DNA of 64,000 bases from Alkalidesulfovibrio alkalitolerans DSM 16529. Lineage in GTDB: Bacteria; Desulfobacterota; Desulfovibrionia; Desulfovibrionales; Desulfovibrionaceae. Position 1 is the stretch's first letter. Each line of letters starts with the position of its first letter. The notes under the pieces are model-generated. The model searched no databases. It saw nothing but the letters and a program-made list of their open reading frames with translations, and was not told the DNA's origin. Where the stretch lies: positions 124,001 through 188,000 of the forward strand of contig NZ_ATHI01000031.1 in assembly GCF_000422245.1 (NCBI RefSeq). Reading direction: 5' to 3'. This document shows, one piece after another, positions 35,724 to 44,617 of the stretch. Both the position numbers and the translations under genes were made by a program.

Positions 35724-36236
35724 ATGTCAAATCCCATGGTGCTGCTGGAAACTTCCGAGGGAGAGATTCTTCTTGAACTTTTCGCCGACAAGGCCCCCAA
35801 GACCGTGGAGAACTTTCTCTCCTACGTGGACAAGGGCTTTTACGACGGCACGATCTTCCACCGCGTGATCCGCGATTTCATGAACCAGGGCGGCGGGTTC
35901 GACATGATGATGAAGGAGCGTCCCACGGGCGCGCCGGTCGAGAACGAGGCCAACCCCGAGGTCAAGAACCTGCGCGGGACCATCGCCATGGCCCGGACCA
36001 TGGAGCCGCACAGCGCCACGGCCCAGTTCTTCATCAACGTCAAGGACAACCACTTCCTGGATCGCAGGGGAGACACTCCCGAAACCTTCGGCTACTGCGT
36101 CTTCGGCAAGGTCGAGGAGGGCATGGCCACGGTGGACAAGATCAACAAGGTGCGTACCAAGCGCCATGGGTTTCACGACGACGTGCCCGCCGATCCCGTG
36201 ACCATCATCACGGCTAAGCGGTTCGAGGTCGAGTAA
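35724..36236 (+). CDS. Peptidyl-prolyl cis-trans isomerase, cyclophilin type
   Basis: 170 aa, no signal peptide, so cytoplasmic (PpiB-like). FHRVIRDFMNQGG holds the catalytic Arg, and the ATAQFFIN strand and EGMATVDKI follow as in bacterial cyclophilins. AAGGAG lies five bases before the ATG. It begins nine bases after the end of the GGDEF reading frame and may share its transcript. Confidence 0.95.
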   Translation: MSNPMVLLETSEGEILLELFADKAPKTVENFLSYVDKGFYDGTIFHRVIRDFMNQGGGFDMMMKERPTGAPVENEANPEVKNLRGTIAMARTMEPHSATAQFFINVKDNHFLDRRGDTPETFGYCVFGKVEEGMATVDKINKVRTKRHGFHDDVPADPVTIITAKRFEVE

Positions 36237-36392
36237 GCGGTCCTGCTTCAGGGCCCCGACGGCTGGGGCGCGCTACGGGACATCCCTTCGCGCGTCCCTT
36301 GCCGCCCGAACCCTCGTTTGCCGTCCCGGCCTCGCGTTTCGTGAACGGACTGCGCCGCATCCAACGCGTACGATCGGGTAGGGCTGAAGGTC

Positions 36393-38294
36393 ATGATTCG
36401 CCGCATCCGGCTTCGCCACGTTCTTGCCGCGCTGGCGATTCTCCTTGTGAGTATCGCCCTGGCGGGCTGGCTGATCCTCTCGCCGGAGAAGGTCGATACC
36501 CTCGCGCCCGGCGAGGCCCGCGAACTCGAAGCCGTGTTCGGGGGCTCGGCCGCGCATCTTCCCGTTCCGCGTTTCGACGGAGTCGATCTTCAATCCGTGA
36601 GCCTCGTCATGCGCGACGGCGTGTCCATCGCCCTGGACGTCTGGCTGCCGCGGGGGTTGGGAACGGAAACGGCGCCCGCGCTCCTTTTTCCCACGCGCTA
36701 CTGGCGCAGGGCCGACATGCTTTGGCCGCTGGACGATCTGTTCGGCCTCGACGACGACGTACGTTTCTTCACTGCGCACGGATACGCGGTGGTGCGCATG
36801 GACGTACGCGGTTCCGGGGCCTCGGGCGGCAGCAGGCCCTATCCGTGGGCTCCGGCCGAGCGCGAGGACCTGCGCGAGGTCATCACGTGGATGGCCGGGC
36901 AGCCGTGGTCAAATGGCCGCGTTGCCGCCATGGGCGTGTCCTATGTGGGCACGGCGGCGGAATTCGCGGCCGGGCTGGGGCATCCCGCCTTGCGCGCCGT
37001 GCTGCCCATGTTCAGCCTCTACGATGTCTACACCGACATCGCCTTTCCGGGCGGTGTGCGAAACGACTGGTTCGTCTTCCGCTGGGGGCGCTTCAATCAG
37101 GCCCTGGACGCCAACCGTCTGCCCGACAGCGCCCCTTGGTGGCTGAAGCAGGTGCTGCGCGGCGTGGCCCCGGTGGGCGAGGGCGAGACGGCGCGCGAGG
37201 CCCTGGCCAGGAACGTTGCTCAGCACGCCAAGAATGGCGACATCCACGCCGACGCATTGAGCGTCACCTTCCGAGACGACGTGGCTCCGGCTCCGGGGGT
37301 TTCCACGGACGCTTTCAGTCCGCATGCCTTCGTCGACGACATGCGGGCCACTGCAACGCCTTTCTACGCCTGGGGCGGCTGGCACGACGGGGCCTATGCC
37401 GCCTCGGCGCTGGCCAGGGCCAAAGCCCTGGGCGGACTGGTCCGCACCGTCATCGGGCCCTGGAACCACGGGGCCGAGCAAATGAGCGACCTCATCACCG
37501 GCGCGGATTCTCTGCCCCCGTCGCGCCGTGTCCGGCTCTACGAGCAACTGCGCTTTCTCGAACACCACTTGCGGGACAACGGCCCACGGCCCGAGTCCGG
37601 CGTGATATACCACGTCATGGGGCACGAGGTGGACGGCGGAGGCTGGAGACGTACGGGTGTCTGGCCGCCGCAAGGGATTTCGTCGCGCACGTTTCACCTT
37701 GACTCCGGGGGCAGGCTCTCGGGCGAAGCACCCGAGGAGGAATCCAGCATTGTTCACGCCGTTGATTTTTCCGTGGGGAGCGGGGGGGCGAACCGCTGGC
37801 GCACCCAGTTGAACCGCTCGAACGTGGCCTACCCTGGCCGCGAGGACGCCGCCCGGCTCGTGGTCTTCGATTCCGAACCTCTCGACGCGCCGCTCGTCAT
37901 CGTCGGCGAGGCCGTGGCGTACCTTCGGCTTGCGGCTGATCGCGAGGACGCGGCCGTGCACGTCTACCTCGAAGCGGTGGCCCCTTCGGGCAAGGCGGCG
38001 ATGCTGACGGAAGGCGTTTTACGCGCCCTGCACCGTCACCAGGGCTCCGAGGCCGGGCGGACCTTCCTGCGCGCCCACGGTTCGCCGCTCGTGCCCGGCG
38101 AGGTTGCGGATATGGTCGTGCCGCTCTTGCCCACGGCAGTGGCGGTGCCCAAGGGATGGCGCATCCGGCTGGCCCTGGCCGGGGCGGATGCGGACCAGTT
38201 CGTGCGCATCCCACGTGAGGGCGGCGTGAACTGGACTCTTTACCTCGGCGGTGCGTCTCCCGCACGCCTGACACTGCCGGTGGAGGGCGGCTGA
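36393..38294 (+). CDS. CocE/NonD family serine hydrolase with N-terminal membrane anchor
   Basis: 633 aa. A hydrophobic segment at residues 9-29 (signal anchor or signal peptide) precedes an alpha/beta hydrolase of the X-Pro dipeptidyl-peptidase (S15)/CocE class. Nucleophile elbow GVSYVGT (S183), catalytic Asp in GGWHDGAY and His in GPWNHGAEQ. The C-terminal third is a jelly-roll domain (DLDAPLVIVGEAVAYLRL-like, VVPLLPTAVAVPKGWRIRL). Acts on esters or peptides outside the cytoplasmic membrane; substrate not known. Two bases before a DUF2784 gene. Confidence 0.88.
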   Translation: MIRRIRLRHVLAALAILLVSIALAGWLILSPEKVDTLAPGEARELEAVFGGSAAHLPVPRFDGVDLQSVSLVMRDGVSIALDVWLPRGLGTETAPALLFPTRYWRRADMLWPLDDLFGLDDDVRFFTAHGYAVVRMDVRGSGASGGSRPYPWAPAEREDLREVITWMAGQPWSNGRVAAMGVSYVGTAAEFAAGLGHPALRAVLPMFSLYDVYTDIAFPGGVRNDWFVFRWGRFNQALDANRLPDSAPWWLKQVLRGVAPVGEGETAREALARNVAQHAKNGDIHADALSVTFRDDVAPAPGVSTDAFSPHAFVDDMRATATPFYAWGGWHDGAYAASALARAKALGGLVRTVIGPWNHGAEQMSDLITGADSLPPSRRVRLYEQLRFLEHHLRDNGPRPESGVIYHVMGHEVDGGGWRRTGVWPPQGISSRTFHLDSGGRLSGEAPEEESSIVHAVDFSVGSGGANRWRTQLNRSNVAYPGREDAARLVVFDSEPLDAPLVIVGEAVAYLRLAADREDAAVHVYLEAVAPSGKAAMLTEGVLRALHRHQGSEAGRTFLRAHGSPLVPGEVADMVVPLLPTAVAVPKGWRIRLALAGADADQFVRIPREGGVNWTLYLGGASPARLTLPVEGG

Positions 38295-38295
38295 G

Positions 38296-38724
38296 ATGCA
38301 GGTCTGGTTCGCGATTCTCCTGGCGGACGTCGTCCTGGTCGTCCATTTCCTGATCGCGGCCTTCAATATCCTCGCGCTGCCCGCGACTGTGCTCGGTCTC
38401 GCGATGGGGTGGCAGTTCGCACGCAACAGGTTCTTCAGGCTCGCCCATCTGGTCTGCATGGGGGTTGTGCTGCTGTTCGCGGCGCTTGGCCGCTATTGCC
38501 CGCTCACGGACTGGGAAAGCGCCCTGCGCATCGCGGCCGGGCAAGAGGGATACGAGACGTCCTTCATCGCCCACTGGCTTTCCCGGCTGCTGTATGTGGA
38601 CGCGGACCTGCGTGTCCTGGCCGTGCTCTATGCACTGTGGACGCTGACCATCGTCGTCCTGTGGTTCCTCGCGCCACCTCGTCTCCGCCGGTCGGACCGG
38701 GATGACATATCTTCACCCGGCTGA
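38296..38724 (+). CDS. DUF2784 family membrane protein
   Basis: 142 aa with four hydrophobic segments. The core HLVCMGVVLLFAALGRYCPLTDWE is the DUF2784 pattern (CPLTxWE) of unknown function. It starts two bases after the CocE hydrolase stop, so the two are co-translated. Inner membrane expected. Nothing suggests a substrate. Confidence 0.88.
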   Translation: MQVWFAILLADVVLVVHFLIAAFNILALPATVLGLAMGWQFARNRFFRLAHLVCMGVVLLFAALGRYCPLTDWESALRIAAGQEGYETSFIAHWLSRLLYVDADLRVLAVLYALWTLTIVVLWFLAPPRLRRSDRDDISSPG

Positions 38725-38737
38725 TAGGGAAGAGCGC

Positions 38738-39286
38738 ATGGATAGCTACCGCCGTCGTCTTGCCCTGCTCGTTTTCGCCTGCGCGCTGTTCCTTGCAGGC
38801 TGTGCCGGGCGCGGGGCCGCGCCGCCTCCGGCCGGGCACGGTTTTGAAGGGCATCCCGGCATGCCCCTGGTCGTCACGGCGCGCTCCCAGATAGGCACGC
38901 CGTACGCCTATGGTGGTTATTCCCCCGACCAGGGCTTCGATTGCTCCGGGTTCGTGTGGTGGGTGCACGCGCAAAATGGCCTGGACGTGCCGCGCACCGC
39001 CCATGAGCTGTGGGCCGGGGGACGGTTCGTGCCTCCAGGCGAACGGCAGCCAGGCGACGTGGCGGTGTTCCGCACCGGCGGCAAGCCAAAGGATCTGCAC
39101 GTGGGCATCGTCACCGAGCGCGGCACCATCGTGCACAGTCCCAAGACCGGGGCCGTGGTGCGCGAGGAGCCCATGACCATCCCGTACTGGAGCAGCCGCT
39201 ACCTCGGCTCCAAGCGCTTTCATCCCGAATTTTCGTCCGCCTTGGAAGCTCAGGCGGATTTTGTTCCCGCACCAGATGCGCCCTGA
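38738..39286 (+). CDS. NlpC/P60 family lipoprotein (cell-wall peptidase)
   Basis: 182 aa. Lipobox LFLAGC (lipid Cys about residue 22) then an NlpC/P60 domain with the catalytic Cys in FDCSGFV, His in DLHVGIV and third polar residue in HSPKTG. The family cuts gamma-D-Glu-diaminopimelate bonds in peptidoglycan. Located in the envelope. Start at 38738 is chosen over 38702 because the lipoprotein signal begins there; GGAA lies seven bases upstream. Confidence 0.92.
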   Translation: MDSYRRRLALLVFACALFLAGCAGRGAAPPPAGHGFEGHPGMPLVVTARSQIGTPYAYGGYSPDQGFDCSGFVWWVHAQNGLDVPRTAHELWAGGRFVPPGERQPGDVAVFRTGGKPKDLHVGIVTERGTIVHSPKTGAVVREEPMTIPYWSSRYLGSKRFHPEFSSALEAQADFVPAPDAP

Positions 39287-39432
39287 GGGCGTGCGGATCA
39301 CATCAGGCAATGATACAGGCAGGCGGTGCCTGCGCCGCCGATTGTGATTAAATTCACGTTTCCTGCCGATCATTCGACGTCTGAAGGCCGAATGGCGCGT
39401 TATGCGTTCGGCAGCGCCCCGCTGTGCGTTTC

Positions 39433-39461
39433 TTGACCGGCAAGGGCAAAGCCTCTAGACA
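39433..39461 (+). promoter_or_regulatory. Predicted promoter of icd
   Basis: TTGACC, 17-base spacer, TAGACA; leader of about 105 nt. The rest of 39287-39570 holds a small GCAGGC-GGT-GCCTGC hairpin (39319-39333) and nothing else recognisable. Confidence 0.45.
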
Positions 39462-39570
39462 CACTGGACGAATTTTCCCCGGCTGCGGGGGCAGGGCGCG
39501 CTGCGTGCAGGCGTCCCGCTCTCTGGCGCAAACGTGCGAACGAACATCCATCTCGATTTTTGGAGGATAC

Positions 39571-40725
39571 ATGCAGACTAAGACCGTGCTTTTCATCGAG
39601 GGCGACGGCATCGGCCGCGAGGTGTGGGCCGCCGGGCGTCCCGTTCTCGACGCGGCCGTGGCCAAGGCCTACGGCGATTTCCGCAAGCTCGACTGGCAGG
39701 AGATTCTGGCGGGCAAGAAGGCCTTCGACGCCACGGGCGACTATCTGCCCGAGGCCACGATGACCGCGCTCAAGAACTGCGATCTGGCCATGAAGGGCCC
39801 CCTGGAGACGCCCGTGGGCGGCGGCTTCCGCAGCCTGAACGTGACCTTGCGCCAGGTCTTGGACCTGTACGCCTGCATCCGTCCCATCCGCTACTTCAAG
39901 GGCATCGAGTCGCCGGTCAAGCGACCCGATCTGGTGAACATGGTGGTCTTTCGCGAGAACACCGAGGACGTTTACGCGGGCATCGAGTACAAGTCCGGCT
40001 CCACCGAGGCCAGGAAGCTCGTGGCCTTCCTGCGCGACGAGCTCGGGGCCAACGTGGACGACACGGCCGGCGTGGGCGTGAAGCCCATGACGCCCAACGG
40101 CTGCAAGCGGCTGGTGCGCAAGGCCCTGCGCTTCGCCCTGGACGACAAGCGGCCGTCAGTGACCCTGGCCCACAAGGGCAACATCATGAAGTTCACGGAA
40201 GGGGCGTTCCGCGCCTGGGGCTATGAAGTCGCGGCCGAGGAGTTCGCGGATTCGGTGATGACCGAGGACGAGGCCAAGAACGGCGGCAAAAAGCCCGTGA
40301 TCATCAAGGACCGCATCTGCGACGCGCTGTTCCAGCAGGTGCTCATGTTCCCCGAGCAGTACCACGTCATCGCCTCGCCCAACCTGAACGGAGACTACCT
40401 CTCCGACGCCCTGGCGGCGCAGGTGGGCGGCCTGGGACTCGCTCCCGGCGTGAACATGTCCGACGACATCGCCTTTTTCGAGCCGACCCACGGCACCGCG
40501 CCGACCATAGCGGGCAAGGACTTGGCCAACCCCGGTTCGCTGGTCCTTTCGGGCGCCATGCTGCTCGAGCACGTCGGCTGGGGCGAGGCCGCCGCCTTGA
40601 TCCACGCCGCCATGGAGAAGGTCATCTCCGGCAAGCGCGTGACCGTGGACCTGGCGGGGCAGATCGACGGTTCGACCCAGGTCGGCTGCAAGGAGTTCGG
40701 CGAACTGCTTGGGCAGGCTCTCTAG
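39571..40725 (+). CDS. icd: Isocitrate dehydrogenase (monomer fold of the E. coli dimeric type)
   Basis: 384 aa. GGAGG lies four bases before the ATG at 39571. IEGDGIGREVW, the substrate loop with ESPVKRPDLVNMVVFRENTEDVYAGIEY, IKDRICDALFQQVLMFPEQYHVIASPNLNGDYLSD and HGTAPTIAGKDLANPGS. E. coli Icd has Lys344-Tyr345 and Val351 for NADP; here the corresponding residues read Thr-Ile and Ala, closer to NAD-using enzymes. NAD dependence is therefore an inference. Oxidises isocitrate to 2-oxoglutarate for glutamate synthesis in an organism with an incomplete or reversible cycle. Confidence 0.93.
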   Translation: MQTKTVLFIEGDGIGREVWAAGRPVLDAAVAKAYGDFRKLDWQEILAGKKAFDATGDYLPEATMTALKNCDLAMKGPLETPVGGGFRSLNVTLRQVLDLYACIRPIRYFKGIESPVKRPDLVNMVVFRENTEDVYAGIEYKSGSTEARKLVAFLRDELGANVDDTAGVGVKPMTPNGCKRLVRKALRFALDDKRPSVTLAHKGNIMKFTEGAFRAWGYEVAAEEFADSVMTEDEAKNGGKKPVIIKDRICDALFQQVLMFPEQYHVIASPNLNGDYLSDALAAQVGGLGLAPGVNMSDDIAFFEPTHGTAPTIAGKDLANPGSLVLSGAMLLEHVGWGEAAALIHAAMEKVISGKRVTVDLAGQIDGSTQVGCKEFGELLGQAL

Positions 40726-40758
40726 ATTGAGCTGGTTGAGAAACGGACTTTGAAGAAC

Positions 40759-40791
40759 AAAGGCCGTGGCGCTTATGCGTCACGGCCTTTT
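40759..40791. terminator. Bidirectional terminator between icd and the DUF554 gene
   Basis: AAAGGCCGTGGCGC pairs with GCGTCACGGCCTTT across TTAT (one G-U), A and T tracts on either side. Confidence 0.92.
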
Positions 40792-40813
40792 CGGTTTCGT
40801 TCACGGCGTGGGG

Positions 40814-41500
40814 TCAAAGGAAGACCGAACCCAGGATTACGACCACGACCATGGAGGGCAGAAGGTCGCCGAGCTTGATGTATTTGAGTTCGAGCAGATT
40901 GATGCCGATGCCCATGATGAGCACCCCGCCCACGGCGGTTAGCTCGTTCATCACCGCAGGGGTGATCAGATCCTGGAACTGGGCCGCGAAGAGGGTCAGG
41001 CCGTACTGGTAGAGGAAGACGGGGATGGCCGAGAAGAGCACGCCCACGCCGTAGGTGGAGGCCAGCGCGATGGAGGCGAAACCGTCGAGCAGGGCCTTGG
41101 TGTAGTAGATGGTGGGGTCGCCGCGCAGTCCCTCGTCGAAGGCCCCGAGAATGGTCATGGAGCCCACGCAGTAGAGCAGGAAGGCCGAAATGAGCCCGGC
41201 GGTGAAGGTCTCGTTCTTGCTGCGCACCAGCCGCTTGAGGCGGTCGCCGAGCGAGGCCAGCCAATCTTCGAGATTCATGGCCGCGCCGATGACTCCGCCG
41301 AGCAGGATGGAGAAGAAGACGATCAGGGGCGCGGTGAAGGTGGCGGCCATCTTCAGGCCCAGGGCCAGGGTGCAAAGGCCCAGCCCCTGAAAGACGATGG
41401 CGCGCACGCGCGCGGGCAGGCGCGCGCCGAGCGCAAGCCCGATCGCTCCCCCGGCCAGGATGGCCGCGGCGTTGACGATGGTTCCCACGGGCAGGATCAT
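40814..41500 (-). CDS. DUF554 family membrane protein
   Basis: 228 aa, seven or so hydrophobic segments. VGTIVNAAAILAGGAIGL at the N-terminus, TIYYTKALLDGFASIALASTYG and GIGINLLELKYIKLGDLLPS are DUF554 (YdfK-like) signatures. GAGG lies seven bases before the ATG. Inner membrane, presumed transporter; no substrate is known for the family. Single-gene unit between a terminator and tRNA-Leu. Confidence 0.92.
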   Translation of the reverse strand: MILPVGTIVNAAAILAGGAIGLALGARLPARVRAIVFQGLGLCTLALGLKMAATFTAPLIVFFSILLGGVIGAAMNLEDWLASLGDRLKRLVRSKNETFTAGLISAFLLYCVGSMTILGAFDEGLRGDPTIYYTKALLDGFASIALASTYGVGVLFSAIPVFLYQYGLTLFAAQFQDLITPAVMNELTAVGGVLIMGIGINLLELKYIKLGDLLPSMVVVVILGSVFL

Positions 41501-41608
41501 GCTCGTTCCTCGATGGCGGTGGCGGACGAACGCCGTTCAGCAAAGAACAGGCCTCTAGCACCGCACGAGGCGGAGGACAAGGGGCCGGTGTCTATTTGGC
41601 ATTGTGGC

Positions 41609-41636
41609 TTGACAGGGCGGCCCGCCATTGCATAGG
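41609..41636 (+). promoter_or_regulatory. Promoter of tRNA-Leu
   Basis: TTGACA (41609-41614), 16-base spacer, CATAGG (41631-41636), 15 bases before the tRNA. Confidence 0.55.
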
Positions 41637-41651
41637 GATTGTACCCTTCCC

Positions 41652-41736
41652 GGCCGGGTGGTGGAATGGCAGACACGCCTGACTCAAAATCAGGTGCTCT
41701 TCGAGTGTGCGGGTTCAAGTCCCGCCCCGGCTACCA
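41652..41736 (+). tRNA. tRNA-Leu(CAA)
   Basis: 85 nt class II tRNA. Acceptor GGCCGGG/CCCGGCT (first pair G-U), anticodon stem CCTGA/TCAGG with loop CTCAAAA (anticodon CAA, reading TTG), long variable arm TGCTCTTCGAGTGT, T-arm GCGGG-TTCAAGT-CCCGC, discriminator A and encoded CCA. Confidence 0.95.
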
Positions 41737-41744
41737 CGAGAACG

Positions 41745-41776
41745 AAAGGGCCGCCGAAACTATTCGGCGGCCCTTT
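41745..41776. terminator. Bidirectional terminator after tRNA-Leu
   Basis: AAAGGGCCGCCGAA pairs perfectly with TTCGGCGGCCCTTT across ACTA. Ends both tRNA-Leu (+) and the ABC operon (-). Confidence 0.9.
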
Positions 41777-41819
41777 GTCGCGCTGAGAGGCGCGCCACGA
41801 TCATGGCCGGTATTCCCGG

Positions 41820-42587
41820 TCATGGAGCCGCTTCCGCCTCGAGCTTTTCGAGAATGCGCGCCGACAGCCGCCCATAATCCGGGTTTGCGCGGTCGCGCGG
41901 CCTTTCCATGGTCACCGCTATGGTCTCGATGATGCGCCCGGGCCGTGCGGACATGACCACGATGCGGTCGGACAGGAAGATGGCCTCGTCAACGCTGTGC
42001 GTCACAAAGACCACGCTTTTGCGCTCATGCTGCCAGATGCGCAGGAGTTCCTTCTGGAGCAGGATGCGCGTGTATGCGTCCAGCGCTCCGAACGGCTCGT
42101 CCATCAGGAGCAGTTCGGGCTTGTTGGCCAGGGCCCTGGCGATGGCAACCCGCTGGCGCATTCCTCCCGACAATTCATGGGGCAGGGCCTGCCTGAATTC
42201 CTTCATGCCGATGAGATCGAGGTACCGCTTGGCCCGCTTGCGGCGTTCGGATCTGGGAACGCCCGAAAATTCCAGTCCCAGGGCGATGTTGTCCAGGACC
42301 GTGCGCCAAGGGAGCAGCGAGTATTCCTGGAAGACCATGCCGACCTCCCGGCACGGTCCGGCCACGGGATGCCCTCTGTAGTAGGTTCCGCCCTGCGTTG
42401 CGGACTCCAAGCCCGCGGCGATGCGCAGGAGCGTGGACTTGCCGCAACCCGAGGGCCCCACAATGCTCAGGAACTCCCCATCCTTCACCGCAAGGCTCAC
42501 CGAGGCCAGGGCCTCGACCGGGCCACCGCGTGAAAGGAAGCGTTTTTCCAGACGATCGATGCGCAGGATGTCGGGAGGCTTGGTCAT
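41820..42587 (-). CDS. Taurine/nitrate/sulfonate-type ABC transporter, ATP-binding protein
   Basis: 255 aa. Walker A GPSGCGKST, Q-loop QEYSLLPWR, signature LSGGMRQR, Walker B LLMDEPFGALDAYTR, H-loop THSVDEAIFL: the SsuB/TauB subfamily. The ATG at 42587 is chosen; a GTG at 42593, abutting the permease stop, is also possible. Last gene of binding protein-permease-ATPase. The imported compound (aliphatic sulfonate, taurine, thiamin precursor, riboflavin or other) is not determined. Confidence 0.93.
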   Translation of the reverse strand: MTKPPDILRIDRLEKRFLSRGGPVEALASVSLAVKDGEFLSIVGPSGCGKSTLLRIAAGLESATQGGTYYRGHPVAGPCREVGMVFQEYSLLPWRTVLDNIALGLEFSGVPRSERRKRAKRYLDLIGMKEFRQALPHELSGGMRQRVAIARALANKPELLLMDEPFGALDAYTRILLQKELLRIWQHERKSVVFVTHSVDEAIFLSDRIVVMSARPGRIIETIAVTMERPRDRANPDYGRLSARILEKLEAEAAP

Positions 42588-42593
42588 GTCCAC

Positions 42594-43442
42594 CTACCGT
42601 TCCAGGCGCTGCCACGCGAAGCGGCGGTCCTCGACGAGACGAAAGGCCAGGTCCAGCAAGGCTCCCACGGCCCCGATGCCGATCATTCCGGCCACGACGA
42701 TGTCGGTGCGGGCCACGGTGTACGCGTGGGTGATGAGATACCCCACGCCCGACAGGCTGCCCGGCAGCATTTCGGCGGAAACCAGGCACATCCAGGCCAC
42801 GCCCAGGCCGATGCGCATGCCCGTGACGATGGATGGCGCGGCCGCGGGCAGGAGCACCTTGCGGAAGATATCGTAGCGGCTCGCGCCCAGAACCCTTGCC
42901 GAGTCCACGAGCGTCGTGCGCACGCTGCGCACTCCATGGATGGAGCTGGTCAGCACGGGGTAGAACGCGCCGATGAAGATGATGAAGACCATGGAGAATT
43001 TGAGGTTGTTCAGAAAAACATAGGCCGGGCCGGGTTCCACGTCGAAGACCGTGGCGAGACTGGCCACCCCGAACCAGGCGAGCACGAGCGGCACCCAGGC
43101 CAGGGGAGGGATGGGGCGGAACAGGCCCAGGAACGTGTTCAGCATCTTGAAGATGGAGGCGTAATATCCCATGGCGATGCCAAGCGGCACCGCGATGACC
43201 ACGGCCAGGAGATAGCCGGTGAGCACGCGGACCAGGCTCACGGCCAGATTGAGACCCAGCGAGCCCATGCTGATGAGCCCTTCCCCCGGCTTGCCCAGAA
43301 TCTCCATGACCTGGGCCAGCGGAGGCAGGATGATGTCGTTGGCCACGAGCCCGGCCAGCCATGTCCAGGCCGCCAGAAAGAGAAGCGGCACGGCCAGGGG
43401 CAGCCCCAGGGGCATCAGGATGTGTGTCGGCGACTTTTTCAT
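42594..43442 (-). CDS. Taurine/nitrate/sulfonate-type ABC transporter, permease
   Basis: 282 aa, about six membrane helices. The EAA loop is SARVLGASRYDIFRKVLLPAAAPSIVTGMRIGLG, followed by AWMCLVSAEML, matching SsuC/TauC. AGGAAGG lies seven bases before the ATG at 43442. Directly followed by the ATPase. Upstream, a stable intercistronic hairpin separates it from the binding-protein gene and probably keeps permease levels lower. Confidence 0.92.
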   Translation of the reverse strand: MKKSPTHILMPLGLPLAVPLLFLAAWTWLAGLVANDIILPPLAQVMEILGKPGEGLISMGSLGLNLAVSLVRVLTGYLLAVVIAVPLGIAMGYYASIFKMLNTFLGLFRPIPPLAWVPLVLAWFGVASLATVFDVEPGPAYVFLNNLKFSMVFIIFIGAFYPVLTSSIHGVRSVRTTLVDSARVLGASRYDIFRKVLLPAAAPSIVTGMRIGLGVAWMCLVSAEMLPGSLSGVGYLITHAYTVARTDIVVAGMIGIGAVGALLDLAFRLVEDRRFAWQRLER

Positions 43443-43463
43443 GGCGTCCCTTCCTGAACCGAA

Positions 43464-43494
43464 CCGCCCCCGGCTTTTGTGGAACCGGGGGCGG
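43464..43494 (-). promoter_or_regulatory. Intercistronic hairpin between binding protein and permease genes
   Basis: Perfect CCGCCCCCGG/CCGGGGGCGG stem, 11-base loop, seven bases after the binding-protein stop and without a U tract on the minus strand. Position and strength suggest an mRNA-stabilising or partial-termination element that favours the binding protein. Confidence 0.6.
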
Positions 43495-43501
43495 CGCGAA
43501 A

Positions 43502-44617
43502 TCACTGTCCGGCCGGTTCGATGAAGCGGGTGTCGAACATCAGGGTCATGGCCTGCTGCAGCGTCTTGCCTTTGAGCTGGCCGTTGAACTTGTCCATATG
43601 GTTGAGGATATCGAGATAGTTTCCGGAGTTGGCCATCCAGCTATCCGTGAATCCCGTCAGGAAGACGAGTTTTGAGGCCCGCCCCGCCGACTCGGGAATT
43701 CCGATCCAGCTCGCGGCCAGAGCGCCGGCTTCGCTTTGGTTCTGGTTGCACCATGTGTTCGTTTTGGCCATCAGTTCGATGAATGTCCGCATGACCTCGG
43801 GATGCGCTTCGATGACGTCGTCGCGGGCGGCGGTGACGCAGCAGGGATAGTCGTGCCATCTGCCTTCCGGCGGCAGATCGCGAAGATCGGCGACCACCTT
43901 GCCCACGCCGCGGCTGACGGCGACCTCGGGGAAGGGCGAGGGGCCGACGATGGCCTCCACCTGCTTGGACGCCAGGGCAGGGAGCATGTTGCCCGTCTCC
44001 TTGAGGTCCACCATGAGCACTTTCGCCTGGTAGTCATTGGGATTCTCAGTGACCGTCAGGCCGGATTCCCGGAGCGCTCCCTCGAAGACGATTTTGGGCG
44101 CGCTGGTCGGCGAGTGGTAGCCGATCTTGATCGGCTGCTTGGCGTTATTGGCTGCGGCCAAAAAGGCATCCCAGTTTTCCAGGCTCGAATCGGTGGGAGC
44201 CACCAGCGCCATGCCTTCGGTCTGCAGCGGACACAGCACCTTCACGGGAGTTCCCTTGTCCACGGCGGCCATCATGGCCGTGACCGAGGCGAGGGCCATG
44301 TCGATGTGCTTCATGGCGAACAGCGTGGCCGACTCCGACCCGCTTTTGGCCACCACGAAGTCGAGGAAGGCCACGGTGTCCCCGTCGGCCACGAGTTCGT
44401 ATTTCTGCTTGTCCAGCAGCGGTCTGAGCCAGACCCCCTGGTCCCTGAACTCCTCCCCCTTGATCGCGGCGATCATGAGCGGCGTGTGGTGGGTGGTGAA
44501 GACGTAGCTCACCTTGAGCGTCGGCGCGTTCTTCGCCTGTCCCAGAGCGGGAAGGAACGCTATGCCTGCCATGAGCAGCAGCGAATAGAGCGTCCAGAAA
44601 AAACGTCGTGAGCGCAT
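43502..44617 (-). CDS. ABC transporter substrate-binding protein (NMT1/TauA-like)
   Basis: 371 aa. Start at 44617 (AAGGAG nine bases upstream). Signal peptide with core LYSLLLMAGIAFLPALGQA, cleaved near residue 28. The core KVSYVFTTHHTPLMIAAIKGEEFRDQGVWLRPL resembles the NMT1/SsuA-like family that binds sulfonates, nitrate, pyrimidines or thiamin precursors; CCVTAARDDVIEAHPEVMRTFIE is the conserved ligand-region helix. First gene of the importer operon. Ligand unresolved. Confidence 0.82.
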   Translation of the reverse strand: MRSRRFFWTLYSLLLMAGIAFLPALGQAKNAPTLKVSYVFTTHHTPLMIAAIKGEEFRDQGVWLRPLLDKQKYELVADGDTVAFLDFVVAKSGSESATLFAMKHIDMALASVTAMMAAVDKGTPVKVLCPLQTEGMALVAPTDSSLENWDAFLAAANNAKQPIKIGYHSPTSAPKIVFEGALRESGLTVTENPNDYQAKVLMVDLKETGNMLPALASKQVEAIVGPSPFPEVAVSRGVGKVVADLRDLPPEGRWHDYPCCVTAARDDVIEAHPEVMRTFIELMAKTNTWCNQNQSEAGALAASWIGIPESAGRASKLVFLTGFTDSWMANSGNYLDILNHMDKFNGQLKGKTLQQAMTLMFDTRFIEPAGQ

